From Bradyrhizobium retamae (lineage in GTDB: Bacteria; Pseudomonadota; Alphaproteobacteria; Rhizobiales; Xanthobacteraceae): DNA of 64,000 nt. Below the pieces are notes generated by a model. The model was not told where the DNA came from and did no database searches. It worked only from the letters and a program-made list of their open reading frames with translations. The stretch is from positions 1-64,000 of the forward strand of contig NZ_LLYA01000158.1 in the NCBI RefSeq assembly GCF_001440415.1, written 5' to 3'. The position numbers were made by a program, and so were the translations under genes. Below, piece by piece: positions 42,694 through 52,730 of the stretch (within the stretch, counting starts at the first letter, position 1; the number at the start of each line of letters is the position of its first letter).

Positions 42694-44831
42694 GAGCTTA
42701 AGTCCATCGCGGCGATAATCCTGTCACGCGTGATGGGCAAATCGCGCACCCGCACGCCGAGTGCGTCGAAGACGGCGTTGGCAATGGCCGCTGTAACCGG
42801 GCCGTGGGCGGCCTCGCCGGCACCGACCGGATCCATGTCAGGCCGCTGAATGACCTCTACCTCGACATCGGGTACTTCGCTGAAGCGCAGGATCGGATAT
42901 TCCGTCCAGCTCGTGCTGGTGATGCGTTCTCCGTCAAAGCGCACGCGCTCTTTCAACACCCAGCTCGTGGCTTGAATGGCGCCGCCTTCGATCTGGTTGA
43001 TGACGCCATCCGGATTGATCGCTTCGCCGACATCGATTGCCAGCGTCAGCTTCCTGACGCTGATCCACTCGGCGCCCTCGATCTCGGCGATCGCAGCGCA
43101 ATAGGCGCCGGTGTTTTTGTAGCGGCCAAAGCCTATGCCGTGCCCAATGCCGGGCTGCTTCTCGGGCTTCCACCCCGCGCGCGCGGCCGCGGCGCGGATG
43201 ACGTCCTTGGCCCGCTCATCCCGCAAGTGGCGCAGCCGGAATGCGACCGGGTCTTCGCCGCACTCGGCTGCGATTTCATCGAGGATGGATTCAATCGCAA
43301 ACACATTGCCCTGTCCACCGAGCGTCCGGAGCGCGGAGGTGCGTATCGGCATGGTTGTCAGGCGGTGGCTTTCGATGTGCCAGGATGGAAAATCGTAGAG
43401 CGGGACCGAATTGCGATCGCCACCCCCGCCGTTGACCTGCGGCGGATTGGTCGAGACCATGCGTGGAAACGGGTTCTCCAGTTCGAACGCCGCCAGCAAG
43501 GCGGGCTGAGCCGCGCGCCCCGGCCGCGCCGCATGCCCGTTGCTCCAGATGGAATGTCGCCAGTCGATAATTTCACCCTGCGCATCAAGATCGGCCTCGA
43601 TCTCGATCGCCATCGCTGCGCCAAACGGCGCATCCGACATTTCGCCCTGGCGCGACCATTGGACCCGGACCGGCCGGCCGCCGGCGGATTTGGCGAGCAG
43701 TACGGCATCGAGCGCGACGTCGTCGGCGGCGTTGTGGCCGTAGCAGCCCGCGCCTTCCAGATGCTCAACGGTGATATTCTCGACCGGGAGGTTGAGAACC
43801 AGCGCCAGATCGGCACTCAGGAGATAGACGCCCTGGCTGTGCGTCCAGACATGAACGCGATCGCCGTCCCACTGCGCGATCGCACAGGACGGTGCGATCG
43901 ATGCGTGCGCAATATAGGGGCGGGTATATTGCCGCCGGATGGTCCGGGCCACCGTGCCGGGTGATGCTGCAGTTTTCTTGCCGATGACGGTGGACTCGGA
44001 CGGTTGCGCCTTGAGGAAGCTTGCGAGATCGTTTTCGTCTGGCAGCAGCTCGCCATCGGACCAGGTTGCGCCCTTGCGCAACGCATTGAGGGCTGCCTCC
44101 GCGCCATGCTCGGTCTCGCTGACGACGCCTGCAAAGCTGCCGTCGCGCACAATGGCAACGAGACCGGCCACCGCACGGGCGCCATCCTCGTTCAACTCCC
44201 TGAGTTTTGCTCGCGCATGCTGCGGACGCAGCACGCGTCCGTGCAGCATTCCGGCCAACGCACGGTCGTGGATGAACCGCGGCCGGCCAAGAACCTTGTC
44301 CGGAATGTCGATCCGTTGGACCGAATGCCCGGCCAGCGTCCGGCTCGTTGCGATCTTGGGCGTTACGCCGGGTGTGGCGTCGCGATCGAGCGAGACCTCG
44401 TCGGCAAGTTCCCAATAACTGGTCCTCACATTGCCGGGGCCCGAAATGATACCATCCTCGATATGGAGGGCGTCGATGCCGACGCCGAACCGTTCGGCTG
44501 CCTGCCGAAGAAAGATTTGGCGAACCTCGGCGCAGGCATGCCGCAGCGCACGGCCCGATTGCTGGATGGAAAGGCTCCCCGATGTGACGCCCTCGTTGGG
44601 GCTGACGGCGGTCGACGCCCGGATCATCTGCACGCGAGATAGATCGATATCGAGTTCGTCGGCGGCGATCTGCGCCAGCGCTGTCACGATGCCTTGTCCG
44701 ATCTCAACCTTGCCCGGCGAGACCGTCACCTTTCCGCTGCTCGGCAACTTCAGCCACGACGATAATTTCGGGTTCGCCGCAAGGCTTGCCGGCAAGGTGG
44801 GCGCGGAGGGAGCGGGCGCTGGCTGGTTCAT
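42690..44831 (-). CDS. IorB/NicB-type molybdenum hydroxylase catalytic subunit
   Basis: 713 residues of the two-subunit (isoquinoline 1-oxidoreductase / nicotinate dehydrogenase) group: KVTVSPGKVEIGQGIVTALA near the N-terminus, RPYIAHASIAPSCAIAQWDG, HLEGAGCYGHNAADDVALDA, and the catalytic Glu region VGAGEAAHGPVTAAIANAVF. There is no Tat signal and no fused cytochrome domain. It hydroxylates N-heteroaromatic or similar rings. Encoded between the 2Fe-2S gene and the ModA-like gene with four-base overlaps on both sides; no FAD subunit, as expected for this group. Confidence 0.85.
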   Translation of the reverse strand: MNQPAPAPSAPTLPASLAANPKLSSWLKLPSSGKVTVSPGKVEIGQGIVTALAQIAADELDIDLSRVQMIRASTAVSPNEGVTSGSLSIQQSGRALRHACAEVRQIFLRQAAERFGVGIDALHIEDGIISGPGNVRTSYWELADEVSLDRDATPGVTPKIATSRTLAGHSVQRIDIPDKVLGRPRFIHDRALAGMLHGRVLRPQHARAKLRELNEDGARAVAGLVAIVRDGSFAGVVSETEHGAEAALNALRKGATWSDGELLPDENDLASFLKAQPSESTVIGKKTAASPGTVARTIRRQYTRPYIAHASIAPSCAIAQWDGDRVHVWTHSQGVYLLSADLALVLNLPVENITVEHLEGAGCYGHNAADDVALDAVLLAKSAGGRPVRVQWSRQGEMSDAPFGAAMAIEIEADLDAQGEIIDWRHSIWSNGHAARPGRAAQPALLAAFELENPFPRMVSTNPPQVNGGGGDRNSVPLYDFPSWHIESHRLTTMPIRTSALRTLGGQGNVFAIESILDEIAAECGEDPVAFRLRHLRDERAKDVIRAAAARAGWKPEKQPGIGHGIGFGRYKNTGAYCAAIAEIEGAEWISVRKLTLAIDVGEAINPDGVINQIEGGAIQATSWVLKERVRFDGERITSTSWTEYPILRFSEVPDVEVEVIQRPDMDPVGAGEAAHGPVTAAIANAVFDALGVRVRDLPITRDRIIAAMDLSS

Positions 44832-45325
44832 CCTGCCGCCATTTCTTCGGCCGCGCGCAGCACCGCCCGTACCATGCGATTATGCGAGCCGCAGCGGCAG
44901 AGATTTCGGTCGAGTGCTTCCTTTACCTCCCGGCTGGTCGGCGACGGATTCCGCTTTAGCAGCGCCGCCGCGCTTATCAGGATGCCGGAAACGCAATAGC
45001 CGCATTGCAGCGCCTGCTCAGCGATGAAGGCACGCTGCAGCGGATGTGGCCGCTCGCTCGTTCCCAGCCCTTCGATCGTCGTGACATCCTTGTCCGCCAC
45101 CGACCAGAGCGGCGTATCGCAGGCCGATATCGCGCGATCGCCGACGATGACGTTGCAGGCGCCGCATTCGCCGGCGCCGCAGCCGAAATGCGGTCCGGTC
45201 ATACCGAGATGCCCGCGCAGGATATCCAGCAGTGAGCGGTCGGGATCGGCGTCAATTTCCAGCTCGACACCGTTGAGGCGAAAACGAACGCTTGGCATCG
45301 AAGGGCAGGCCTTCTCTGGTGGCAT
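44828..45325 (-). CDS. 2Fe-2S subunit of the IorAB-type hydroxylase
   Basis: 165 residues, or 156 if the second ATG at 45298 is used. Clusters: FGCGAGECGACNVIVGD and QCGYCVSGILISAAALLKRN ... RNLCRCGSHNRMVRAV. Coupled to the catalytic subunit by overlap and one base after the TctC-like gene. Confidence 0.9.
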   Translation of the reverse strand: MPPEKACPSMPSVRFRLNGVELEIDADPDRSLLDILRGHLGMTGPHFGCGAGECGACNVIVGDRAISACDTPLWSVADKDVTTIEGLGTSERPHPLQRAFIAEQALQCGYCVSGILISAAALLKRNPSPTSREVKEALDRNLCRCGSHNRMVRAVLRAAEEMAAG

Positions 45326-45326
45326 C

Positions 45327-46304
45327 TTATTGCGGCGGCTTGTCGAACTTCTTGACCACCTCCGCCCATTTCACGATATCGCCGCGGAGGAATTTGTCGA
45401 ATTCGGCTGCAGTCATTGACATAGGGACGACGCCCTGCTGCATCCATAGTTTTATGATGTCAGGTCGCTTCACAATGTCGTTCACGGCCGCATTGAGTTT
45501 GTCGATGATCGGCTTTGGCGTACCCGTCGGCGCCATCAAGCCGAGCCAGATCGTGGCCTCGTAGCTAGGAATGCCGGCCTCGATCACCGTCGGCGCGTTG
45601 GGCAGAACGGTCGAACGCGTCTTGCCGGTCGTCGCCAGTGCACGCACTTGGTTTTCCGCGACGTTCGGGGCCATCGCCGGGACCGCGTCGATCATCATCT
45701 GAACCTGGCCGCCGATCACGCCGCTGCGCGCCTCGCCGCTGTTACGATAAGGCACGTGCACGAGGTCAATGCCGGCCATGGCTTTAATCAGCTCGCCTGC
45801 CATGTGGTATGGCGTGCCCTGGCCGGACGAAGCGTAGTTCAGTTTACCGGGCTGCGATTTGGCGAGCGCGATGAATTCCTGCAGTGTCTTCGCCTGCACG
45901 GACGGGTGAACCACGATGACGAGGTCGGAATAGTTGACCGGCGCGATCGGCGCGAGGTCGCGCATCAGTTCGTATTTGCGTTGCGGCACCAGCGATTCAT
46001 TCGCCGTTTGGGTGTTCGACATCATCAGCAGCGTGTAGCCATCCGGCGGCGACTTGACGACGTCCTGCGTGCCGATCACGCCGCCGGCGCCGGTGCGGTT
46101 CTCGATCACGAAGGCCTGCCCAAAGCTTTCCTGCAGGATGCTGCCGATCTGCCGGGCGGTGACGTCGGCCGGCCCTCCGGCGCCGAAGGGCACGATCACC
46201 TTCACCGGCCGCGACGGATAATCCTGCGATTGCGCTGGCGCGCTTGGGGACGATATTGCGAGCAGAGTTGCAGCCAGCGCCAATGCAATCCTTGGGCTCG
46301 TCAT
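45327..46304 (-). CDS. TctC/Bug-family periplasmic binding protein (orphan)
   Basis: 325 residues. Sec signal to about residue 24 (IALALAATLLAISSPSAPAQ), then the Bug signature PVKVIVPFGAGGPADVTARQ and KLNYASSGQGTPYHMAGELI. Binds small carboxylates or aromatic acids. No TctA/TctB permease is linked. First gene of the operon with the two-subunit Mo hydroxylase, so it may present or sense that enzyme's substrate. A CTGAATTCAG palindrome lies at 46316-46325 just before it. Confidence 0.9.
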   Translation of the reverse strand: MTSPRIALALAATLLAISSPSAPAQSQDYPSRPVKVIVPFGAGGPADVTARQIGSILQESFGQAFVIENRTGAGGVIGTQDVVKSPPDGYTLLMMSNTQTANESLVPQRKYELMRDLAPIAPVNYSDLVIVVHPSVQAKTLQEFIALAKSQPGKLNYASSGQGTPYHMAGELIKAMAGIDLVHVPYRNSGEARSGVIGGQVQMMIDAVPAMAPNVAENQVRALATTGKTRSTVLPNAPTVIEAGIPSYEATIWLGLMAPTGTPKPIIDKLNAAVNDIVKRPDIIKLWMQQGVVPMSMTAAEFDKFLRGDIVKWAEVVKKFDKPPQ

Positions 46305-46484
46305 CTCTCCGTCCCCTGAATTCAGTGTTTGTTGCTTGCCGCTAGTCTAGCTGCAACGCGAATGGGCTGTCGACGAAAGAGTCGCTGCGCGCCTTCGGAA
46401 TAAAGGGCAATGTCCGGGTACCGGACCAGCAAGCACGAAGCCACCGGGAGAAGGCCCCGCAGAATGGGCCTGACAAGAACGCAA

Positions 46485-47547
46485 ATGGAAACGCCAATGA
46501 GGAATTCGATTTCTCGGCGCAAACTGCTAGCCGGCACGGGCGCCGTTCTCGCAGGCGCAGCATTTTCCACGCGCGTCATGGCAGCCGCGCCGCCGCCGGA
46601 AGCGGTCACGCCCGCGCTGATCGAGGCGGCGAAGAAGGAAGGCAAGGTCATCTATTACACCTCGACCGACTTGCCGGTCGCGGAGAAGCTGGCCAAGGCG
46701 TTCGAGGCGAAATATCTGGGCATTGCGGTGCGTGTCGAGCGCACCGGCGCGGAGCGCTTGTTCCAGCGTATCGGCCAGGAATATTCCAGCAACATCCACG
46801 CCGTCGACATCGTGAATTCATCCGACGCCGCGCATTTCATCGTCTGGAAGCGTGACGGCATTCTGGCGCCTTACGTGCCGGAAGACGTCGCAAAATTCTA
46901 TCCGGCGGAGCACAAGGATCCGGACGGTCAGTTTGCGAGCTTCCGCATCTGGCTCAGCATCATTGCCTACAACATTAATCTGGTGAAAGCGGGGGACGCG
47001 CCGAAGAGTTTGCCGATCTGCTCGATCCCAAATGGAAGGGCAAGATCGTCAAGGCGCACCCGGGCTACAGCGGCACCATCATGACCGCGACCTACCAGAT
47101 GCTGCGCGATCTCGGCTGGAGCTTTTTCGAGAAGCTCGCCAGGCAGAACATCATGCAGGTGCAGTCGTCGGCCGATCCGCCGAAAAAACTCGATCTCGGC
47201 GAGCGCGCGGTGATGGCCGACGGCAATGAATACAACATCTTCCAGATGAGGGAGGCAGGTCGTCCGGTCGAGCCGATTTATGCCACGGAGGGCTCGCCGC
47301 TGATTATCGGGCCGAACGGCGTCTTCAAGGATGCACCCAATCCCAACGCGGCAAGACTGTTCCAGTCGTTCAGTCTCAGCAGGGAGGCCCAGCAATTGAT
47401 CATCGATGTCGGGTGCATTCTCAAACCGTCGAGAAGGCAGGGCGCAAGCCGCTCAAGGACATCAAGACCATGAAGGACGACGCCGCGGCAGTAGAAAAGG
47501 AAAGCGAGGCCATCAAGGCGCGCTACACCAAGATCTTCCGCATTTGA
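46485..47547 (+). pseudogene. Tat-exported ABC binding protein (iron/ABC type), two frameshifts
   Basis: From ATG 46485 or 46497 a twin-arginine signal (SISRRKLLAGTGAVLAG) leads into a type 1 extracellular binding protein (KKEGKVIYYTSTDLPVAEKL). The frame breaks at the TTT of 47009-47011 (adding one T restores FADLLDPKWKGKIVKAHPGY) and again at GGG 47411-47413 (adding one G restores VHSQTVEKAGRKPLKDIKTM to the end, KARYTKIFRI). Both look like homopolymer deletions. The restored length, about 354, is normal. No permease or ATPase genes are linked. Confidence 0.7.
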
Positions 47548-47552
47548 CCGGG

Positions 47553-48925
47553 ATGGCCTCCGGACTGCCCAGGATTTCGGTCGCCGAAACGCTTGCCGAA
47601 AGGATCGCCGCACTGAGGTCCGGCGCGTTACCGGCTGAAACCGTCCGCAAATGCGAGGACCTGCTGATCGACGTGGTCGGCCTGTGCGTTACCGCGCGCA
47701 ACGAGGACTACATCGGAAGTGCGCTGGCCGGTTGCGACGATGATGGTCCCTGCACGGCGATCGGGCACGAGCGCACGCTGAGCGCGGCCGGCGCCGCCTT
47801 CGTCAACGGCACCGCCACGCATGGCGAGGACTCCGACGACACTTTTGAGGGTGGTCCGGTGCATGCCGGCGCCGTGATTGTCCCGGCAGTGCTTGCCGCC
47901 TGCGAGCGACACAACCCGGATTGCCGCATGGCGCTGATCGGGATTGCGGTCGACACCGAAGTGCTGTGTCGGTTGAGTCTCGTGTTACCCAAGCGGTTCA
48001 CGAGGCGGGCTTTCACCCGACTGCGGTCTTCGGCGCGATGGGCGCTGCCGCCGGAGTCGGTGCAGCGCTTGGCCTCAACGCCAGGCAGATCGTCGATGCG
48101 CTCGGTATCGCCGGCAGCATGGCCGGCGGCATCATCGAATACCTCGCCGAAGGCGCCTGGACCAAGCGGCTGCACGCTGGATGGGCGGCGCAATCCGGCA
48201 TCCGAGCGGCGCTGTTGGCGCGGGGAGGGTTCGTCGGGCCGCGCACCGTATTCGAGGGTGTGCACGGCTTGTTTCATGCCTTCGCACACACCACCGATGG
48301 CGACTATGGCGCGCTGACCGGCGATTTCGGTACGCGCTGGGTCACGGACACACTGGCGTTCAAGCCCTATCCATGCGGAACGATGGCGCAGCCCTATATC
48401 GATTGCGCGCGCCGATTGGCCGCACGTGGCGTAAGACTGGAGGATGTCGCCGAGATCGTCTGCGAGGTGGCAGAGGGAACGGTGCATCGGCTATGCGAGC
48501 CGCTGGCCGACAAGCAGCATCCGCGCAACGGCTATGCGGCAAAATTCGCCGTGCCTTATCTGTTGGCCACCGGCTTCGTGCATGGCGGGGTGGGGCTTGC
48601 CGCGTTCACCGAAAGCGCGATCCGCGATCCGCAAGTGCTGGCGCTCGCCGCCAAGGTGAAATTCGTGATCGACCCGGACAATCCCTATCCGAATAATTAC
48701 ACCGGCCACATCCGCGCCACGCTCCGCGACGGCAGCGTGGTGGAAGAGCGGCAGCCGTATCTGCGCGGCGGTGCGCAGGAGCCGTTGACGCGGCAGGACG
48801 TGACCGACAAGTTCCTGCTCAACGCCGAGCATGGCGGCTGGAGCGCCGCGCAAAGCGACGCGGCGTTGAAGCTGATAGCGGGGCTGTATGATGGCCAGAT
48901 CGATCTTTCCTCATTGCGCGGATAG
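47553..48925 (+). pseudogene. MmgE/PrpD-family protein, one frameshift
   Basis: ATG 47553. N-terminal part LAERIAALRSGALPAETVRK, DVVGLCVTARN, GHERTLSAAGAAFVNGTATH with the diagnostic HGEDSDDTFEGGPVHAGAVI. The frame breaks at AAGCGG (47991-47996) and one added G restores KAVHEAGFHPTAVFGAMGAA to the natural end, about 457 residues. Relatives include 2-methylcitrate dehydratase, itaconate/cis-aconitate decarboxylase-type enzymes and epimerases, so the exact reaction is open. Six bases after the binding protein. Confidence 0.75.
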
Positions 48926-48931
48926 CGGCTC

Positions 48932-49683
48932 ATGACCAAAGAACTCGCCGGCAAAGTCGCTATTGTCACCGGCGCAGGCCGCAATATCGGCCGCGCGATC
49001 GCGCTGACCGTGGCGGAAGGCGGCGCGTTCGTCGTGGTGAACGCGCGCAGCAACCGCGCCGAAGCGGAGGCAGTCGCCCAGGAGATCGAGGCCACCGGCA
49101 GTAACGCGGTGGTTCATATCGGCGACGTCGCTGATGCTAACGCAGTGCAGGCCATGGTGGATGCCGCCGTGCAGCAATTCGGCCGTATCGATATCCTCAT
49201 CAACAACGCCGCGCTGCGGCGCGAAAAGCCGTTCGCCGAGATGGACTATGCGGCGTGGCGCGAAATCCTCGACGTGACCCTCGATGGCGCTTTTCACTGC
49301 GTGAAGGCCTGCCTGCCGGCGGTGCGAAAATCCGGCGCGGGGACCATCGTCAATATCGGCGGCCTCAGCGCGCACACGGGGGCAAAAAATCGCGCGCATG
49401 TGGTGACGGCGAAGGCCGGCATCATCGGCTTGACCCGCGCGCTGGCGCACGACGTCCTGATGACGGCATCACCGTGAACTGCGTGGTTCCCGGCCTGATC
49501 GGTACGCCGCGGCCGAAGGATAAGCCGGAGCCGGCGCATCACTTGACCCGTCCGGCCATCAGTGGCAATCGGGGAGTGCCGGAAGACGTCGCCGCAACCG
49601 TGCATTTCCTGTGCGGGCCTAGCACGCGCTACATCAACGGGCAGGCGATCCATACCAATGGCGGCGCCTATTTGGGCGCCTGA
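48932..49683 (+). pseudogene. short-chain dehydrogenase/reductase, one frameshift, no catalytic Tyr
   Basis: Rossmann motif KVAIVTGAGRNIGRAIALTV and NNAALR (NNAG variant) are plain. One base is missing near GTCCTG (49453-49459); repair continues DDGITVNCVVPGLIG and INGQAIHTNGGAYLGA, about 250 residues. At the active site, GGLSAHTGAKNRAHVVTAKA has Ser and Lys but the YxxxK tyrosine position is Val. The protein may be a non-classical SDR or bind without redox catalysis. Sits between MmgE/PrpD and the molybdoenzyme in one strand run. Confidence 0.72.
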
Positions 49684-49767
49684 TGCATGGCTAAAGGCCG
49701 TTTTTGCAGACGTACTGTCGGACAAACCCTCTCGGCGACCGCGGTGTTTGATGTTACCTAGAAACGC

Positions 49768-51876
49768 ATGAACCAGCATGCCAAGATCGATATCCGCCAC
49801 TCCACCTGTCCGCACGATTGCCCGTCGGCCTGTGCGCTCGATATCGAAGTGATCGACGGGCGCTCGATCGGCCGGGTCCGCGGCTCCAAGCAGCAGACCT
49901 ATACGGCGGGCGTGGTCTGCGCCAAGGTGGCGCGCTACGCCGAGCGCATTCATCATCCCGACCGGCTGCTCTACCCGATGCGCCGCACCGGACCGAAAGG
50001 CTCCGGTCAGTTTGCGCGGATTTCCTGGGATGAGGCGCTGGACGAAGTCGCGGCGCGGTTCGATCAGGCCGAGCGTGAATTCGGTGCTGAGTCGGTCTGG
50101 CCCTATTACTATGCCGGTACCATGGGGCTCGTCATGCGCGACGGCATCAATCGCCTGGCGCATGTAAAGAAGTATTCGCGCTTCTACTCGACGATCTGCG
50201 CCAACATCGCGCGTGTCGGTTTCGCCATCGGCACTGGCAAAATCGCCGGCGTCGATCCGCGCGAGATGGGCGTCTCCGATCTCGTCGTGATCTGGGGCAC
50301 CAATCCGGTGAATACGCAGGTCAACGTGATGACGCATGCCTCGCGCGCCCGCAAGGAGCGCGGCGCGAAAATCGCGGCGATCGACGTCTACAACAACGAC
50401 ACCATGAAGCAGGCCGATATCAAGATATTGCTTCGGCCGGGGACCGACGGCGCGTTCGCCTGCGGCGTCATGCACGTGCTGTTCCGCGAAGGGTACGCGG
50501 ATCGCGCCTATATGGATCGTTATACTGACTGCCCTGACGAACTCGAGGCGCATCTGGCGACGCGCACGCCGGAATGGGCTTCGAACATCTCGGGCGTACC
50601 GGTCGAGGAGATCGAGGCGTTTGCGCGCATTGTCGGCCAGACCAAGCGTGCGTTCTTCCGCCTCGGCTATGGCTTCACTCGCAGCCGCAACGGTGCCACG
50701 CAGATGCATGCGGCGCTGTGCATCCCGGCGGTGACGGGTGCCTGGCAATACGAAGGCGGCGGCGCATTCTTCAACAATGCTTCGATCTGGCAGTTCAACG
50801 AATCCATCATCGAGGGCCACGATGCGATCGATCCGACGACCCGCTGGCTCGACCAATCAAAAATCGGACGCATTCTGACCGGCGATGCCGACGCCTTGAA
50901 AGGCGGCGGTCCCGTCAAGGCAATGTTGATTCAGAACACCAATCCCGTGACGGTCGCCCCCGAACAGGCGCTGGTGCGCCGGGGCTTTGCGCGCGAGGAC
51001 CTGTTCGTCGCGGTGCATGAGCAGTTCATGACCGAGACGGCGGTCATGGCCGACATCGTGCTTCCAGCCACAATGTTCATGGAACATGATGACCTCTATT
51101 ACGGCGGCGGCCACCAGCATATTTCGGTGGGCGCGAAGCTGATCGATCCGCCCGGCGAGTGCCGTTCCAACCATGAGGTGCTGCAGGGCCTCGGCCGCCG
51201 CCTCAATGCCGTGCATCCCGGATTTGAGATGACGCCGCGCGAACTGATCGACACGACGCTGAAGAGGAGCGGTCACGGCGATATCGAGACGCTGGAGGCG
51301 GATATTTGGCGCGATATCCAGCCGGATTTTCGAACCTCCCATTATCTCGACGGTTTTGCGCACCAGGACAAGAAGTTCCACTTCAAGGCCGATTGGGCGA
51401 ATCCTCCGTCCGGTAAGCCTGGCCTCGGTCCGTGGGAGCAGATGCCGTCGCTGCCGGACCACTGGACGGTCATCGAGGAAGCCGATGAGGCTCATCCGTT
51501 CCGGCTCGCCACCAGTCCGTCGCGCAGCTTCCTCAATACCAGCTTCAACGAAACCCCGTCGTCGATCGCGCGCGAGGGCAGTCCGACCGTCATGATCCAT
51601 CCCGAGGATGCGGTGTCACTCGGGATTGCTGACGGCGATTCCGTCACGCTTGGCAACACGCGCGGCGAAACGACGTTGACCGCGCGGCTATTCGACGGCC
51701 TGCGCCGTGGCGTGCTGGTCGCGGAATCCATTCATCCCAACAAGGCTCATATCGGTGGTCACGGCATCAACATGCTGACCGGAGCCGAAGCCGTCGCGCC
51801 GGTCGGCGGCGCGGCGTTTCATGACAACAAGGTCTGGGTGAAAAAGGCGACGTCAGCCAGTGGGCGCAAGAGTTAG
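49768..51876 (+). CDS. DMSO-reductase-family molybdopterin oxidoreductase
   Basis: 702 residues. N-terminal [4Fe-4S] ligands Cys14, Cys18, Cys22 and Cys51 (STCPHDCPSACALDI, VVCAKVARYAERI). Candidate Mo ligand Cys144 in FYSTICANIARVGF, pterin motifs LVVIWGTNPVNTQVNVM, AMLIQNTNPVTVAPEQ, and a C-terminal molydop-binding domain (TVMIHPEDAVSLGIADGDSV). No Tat signal, so cytoplasmic. Electron partner and substrate unknown. Confidence 0.87.
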   Translation: MNQHAKIDIRHSTCPHDCPSACALDIEVIDGRSIGRVRGSKQQTYTAGVVCAKVARYAERIHHPDRLLYPMRRTGPKGSGQFARISWDEALDEVAARFDQAEREFGAESVWPYYYAGTMGLVMRDGINRLAHVKKYSRFYSTICANIARVGFAIGTGKIAGVDPREMGVSDLVVIWGTNPVNTQVNVMTHASRARKERGAKIAAIDVYNNDTMKQADIKILLRPGTDGAFACGVMHVLFREGYADRAYMDRYTDCPDELEAHLATRTPEWASNISGVPVEEIEAFARIVGQTKRAFFRLGYGFTRSRNGATQMHAALCIPAVTGAWQYEGGGAFFNNASIWQFNESIIEGHDAIDPTTRWLDQSKIGRILTGDADALKGGGPVKAMLIQNTNPVTVAPEQALVRRGFAREDLFVAVHEQFMTETAVMADIVLPATMFMEHDDLYYGGGHQHISVGAKLIDPPGECRSNHEVLQGLGRRLNAVHPGFEMTPRELIDTTLKRSGHGDIETLEADIWRDIQPDFRTSHYLDGFAHQDKKFHFKADWANPPSGKPGLGPWEQMPSLPDHWTVIEEADEAHPFRLATSPSRSFLNTSFNETPSSIAREGSPTVMIHPEDAVSLGIADGDSVTLGNTRGETTLTARLFDGLRRGVLVAESIHPNKAHIGGHGINMLTGAEAVAPVGGAAFHDNKVWVKKATSASGRKS

Positions 51877-51947
51877 ATCGCTCTTGCAGTCCATCGTCAT
51901 CCTGCCGCAAATGCTTGCCAGCATTTGACGAAAAGGCGAGCGGGACC

Positions 51948-52730
51948 ATGACCGACCACAAAAGCGTAATCTGCGAAAAGCGCGGGCAGGCGTTCTGGAT
52001 CACCATCAACCGCCCGGACAAGCGTAACGCCATCAATGCCGATGTGGTCGCCGGCATCGCCCGCGGCTATCGCGACGCGCATGACGACAAGGACGTGCGC
52101 GTCATCGTGCTGACGGGGGCAGGCGACAAGGCGTTTTGCGCCGGCGCCGATCTGCAGAACAGCGGTGCCGCCTTCGCGATGGATTATTCGCGACCGAATG
52201 TCGACTACGCCGATCTGCTGCGGCTGTCGCAAAACGCCACCAAGCCGGCGATTGCGCGGGTGGGGGGCGTCTGCATGGCCGGCGGTATGGGGCTGTTGTG
52301 CATGACCGACATGGCGGTCGCCGCCGATCACGTCATCTTCGGTTTGCCCGAGGTGAAGGTGGGCGTGTTCCCGATGCAGGTGCTGAGCCTGCTGCAGTCG
52401 ATCGCGCCGAAGCGGCTGGTCAGCGAGTGGTCACTGACCGGTGAGCCGTTTGATGCGGGCGCGGCACAGGCTGCCGGGCTCCTGAACTACGTGGTACCGG
52501 CGGCCGAGCTCGACGCCAAGGTCGACTGGCTGGTCAGCCGCATCGTCGACAAGTCGCCGACGGCGATCCGCCGCGGCAAATATGCGATGCGCGCCATCGC
52601 CTCGATGTCGTTCGACGAAAGCATCGCCTATACCGAAAGCCAGATCGCGCTGTTGGCGATGACGGAGGACGCCAAGGAAGGCCTCAAAGCGTTCAGTGAG
52701 AAGCGCAAGCCGTCCTGGCCGGGCCGGTAA
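51948..52730 (+). CDS. enoyl-CoA hydratase/isomerase (crotonase)
   Basis: 260 residues from ATG 51948. Crotonase landmarks: ITINRPDKRNAINADVV, AGDKAFCAGADLQNSG (oxyanion), VGGVCMAGGMGLLCMTDMAV and EVKVGVFPMQVLSLL. Hydrates or isomerises a CoA ester. Last of the plus-strand run; its stop abuts the convergent GlcG-like gene with no gap. Confidence 0.87.
   Translation: MTDHKSVICEKRGQAFWITINRPDKRNAINADVVAGIARGYRDAHDDKDVRVIVLTGAGDKAFCAGADLQNSGAAFAMDYSRPNVDYADLLRLSQNATKPAIARVGGVCMAGGMGLLCMTDMAVAADHVIFGLPEVKVGVFPMQVLSLLQSIAPKRLVSEWSLTGEPFDAGAAQAAGLLNYVVPAAELDAKVDWLVSRIVDKSPTAIRRGKYAMRAIASMSFDESIAYTESQIALLAMTEDAKEGLKAFSEKRKPSWPGR

Noticed and set aside
42804..43964. 386-codon plus-strand frame
   Set aside because: Antisense to the IorB-type hydroxylase; shadow frame.
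49294..50856. 520-codon minus-strand frame
   Set aside because: Antisense to the SDR and molybdoenzyme genes, whose sense frames have clear motifs.
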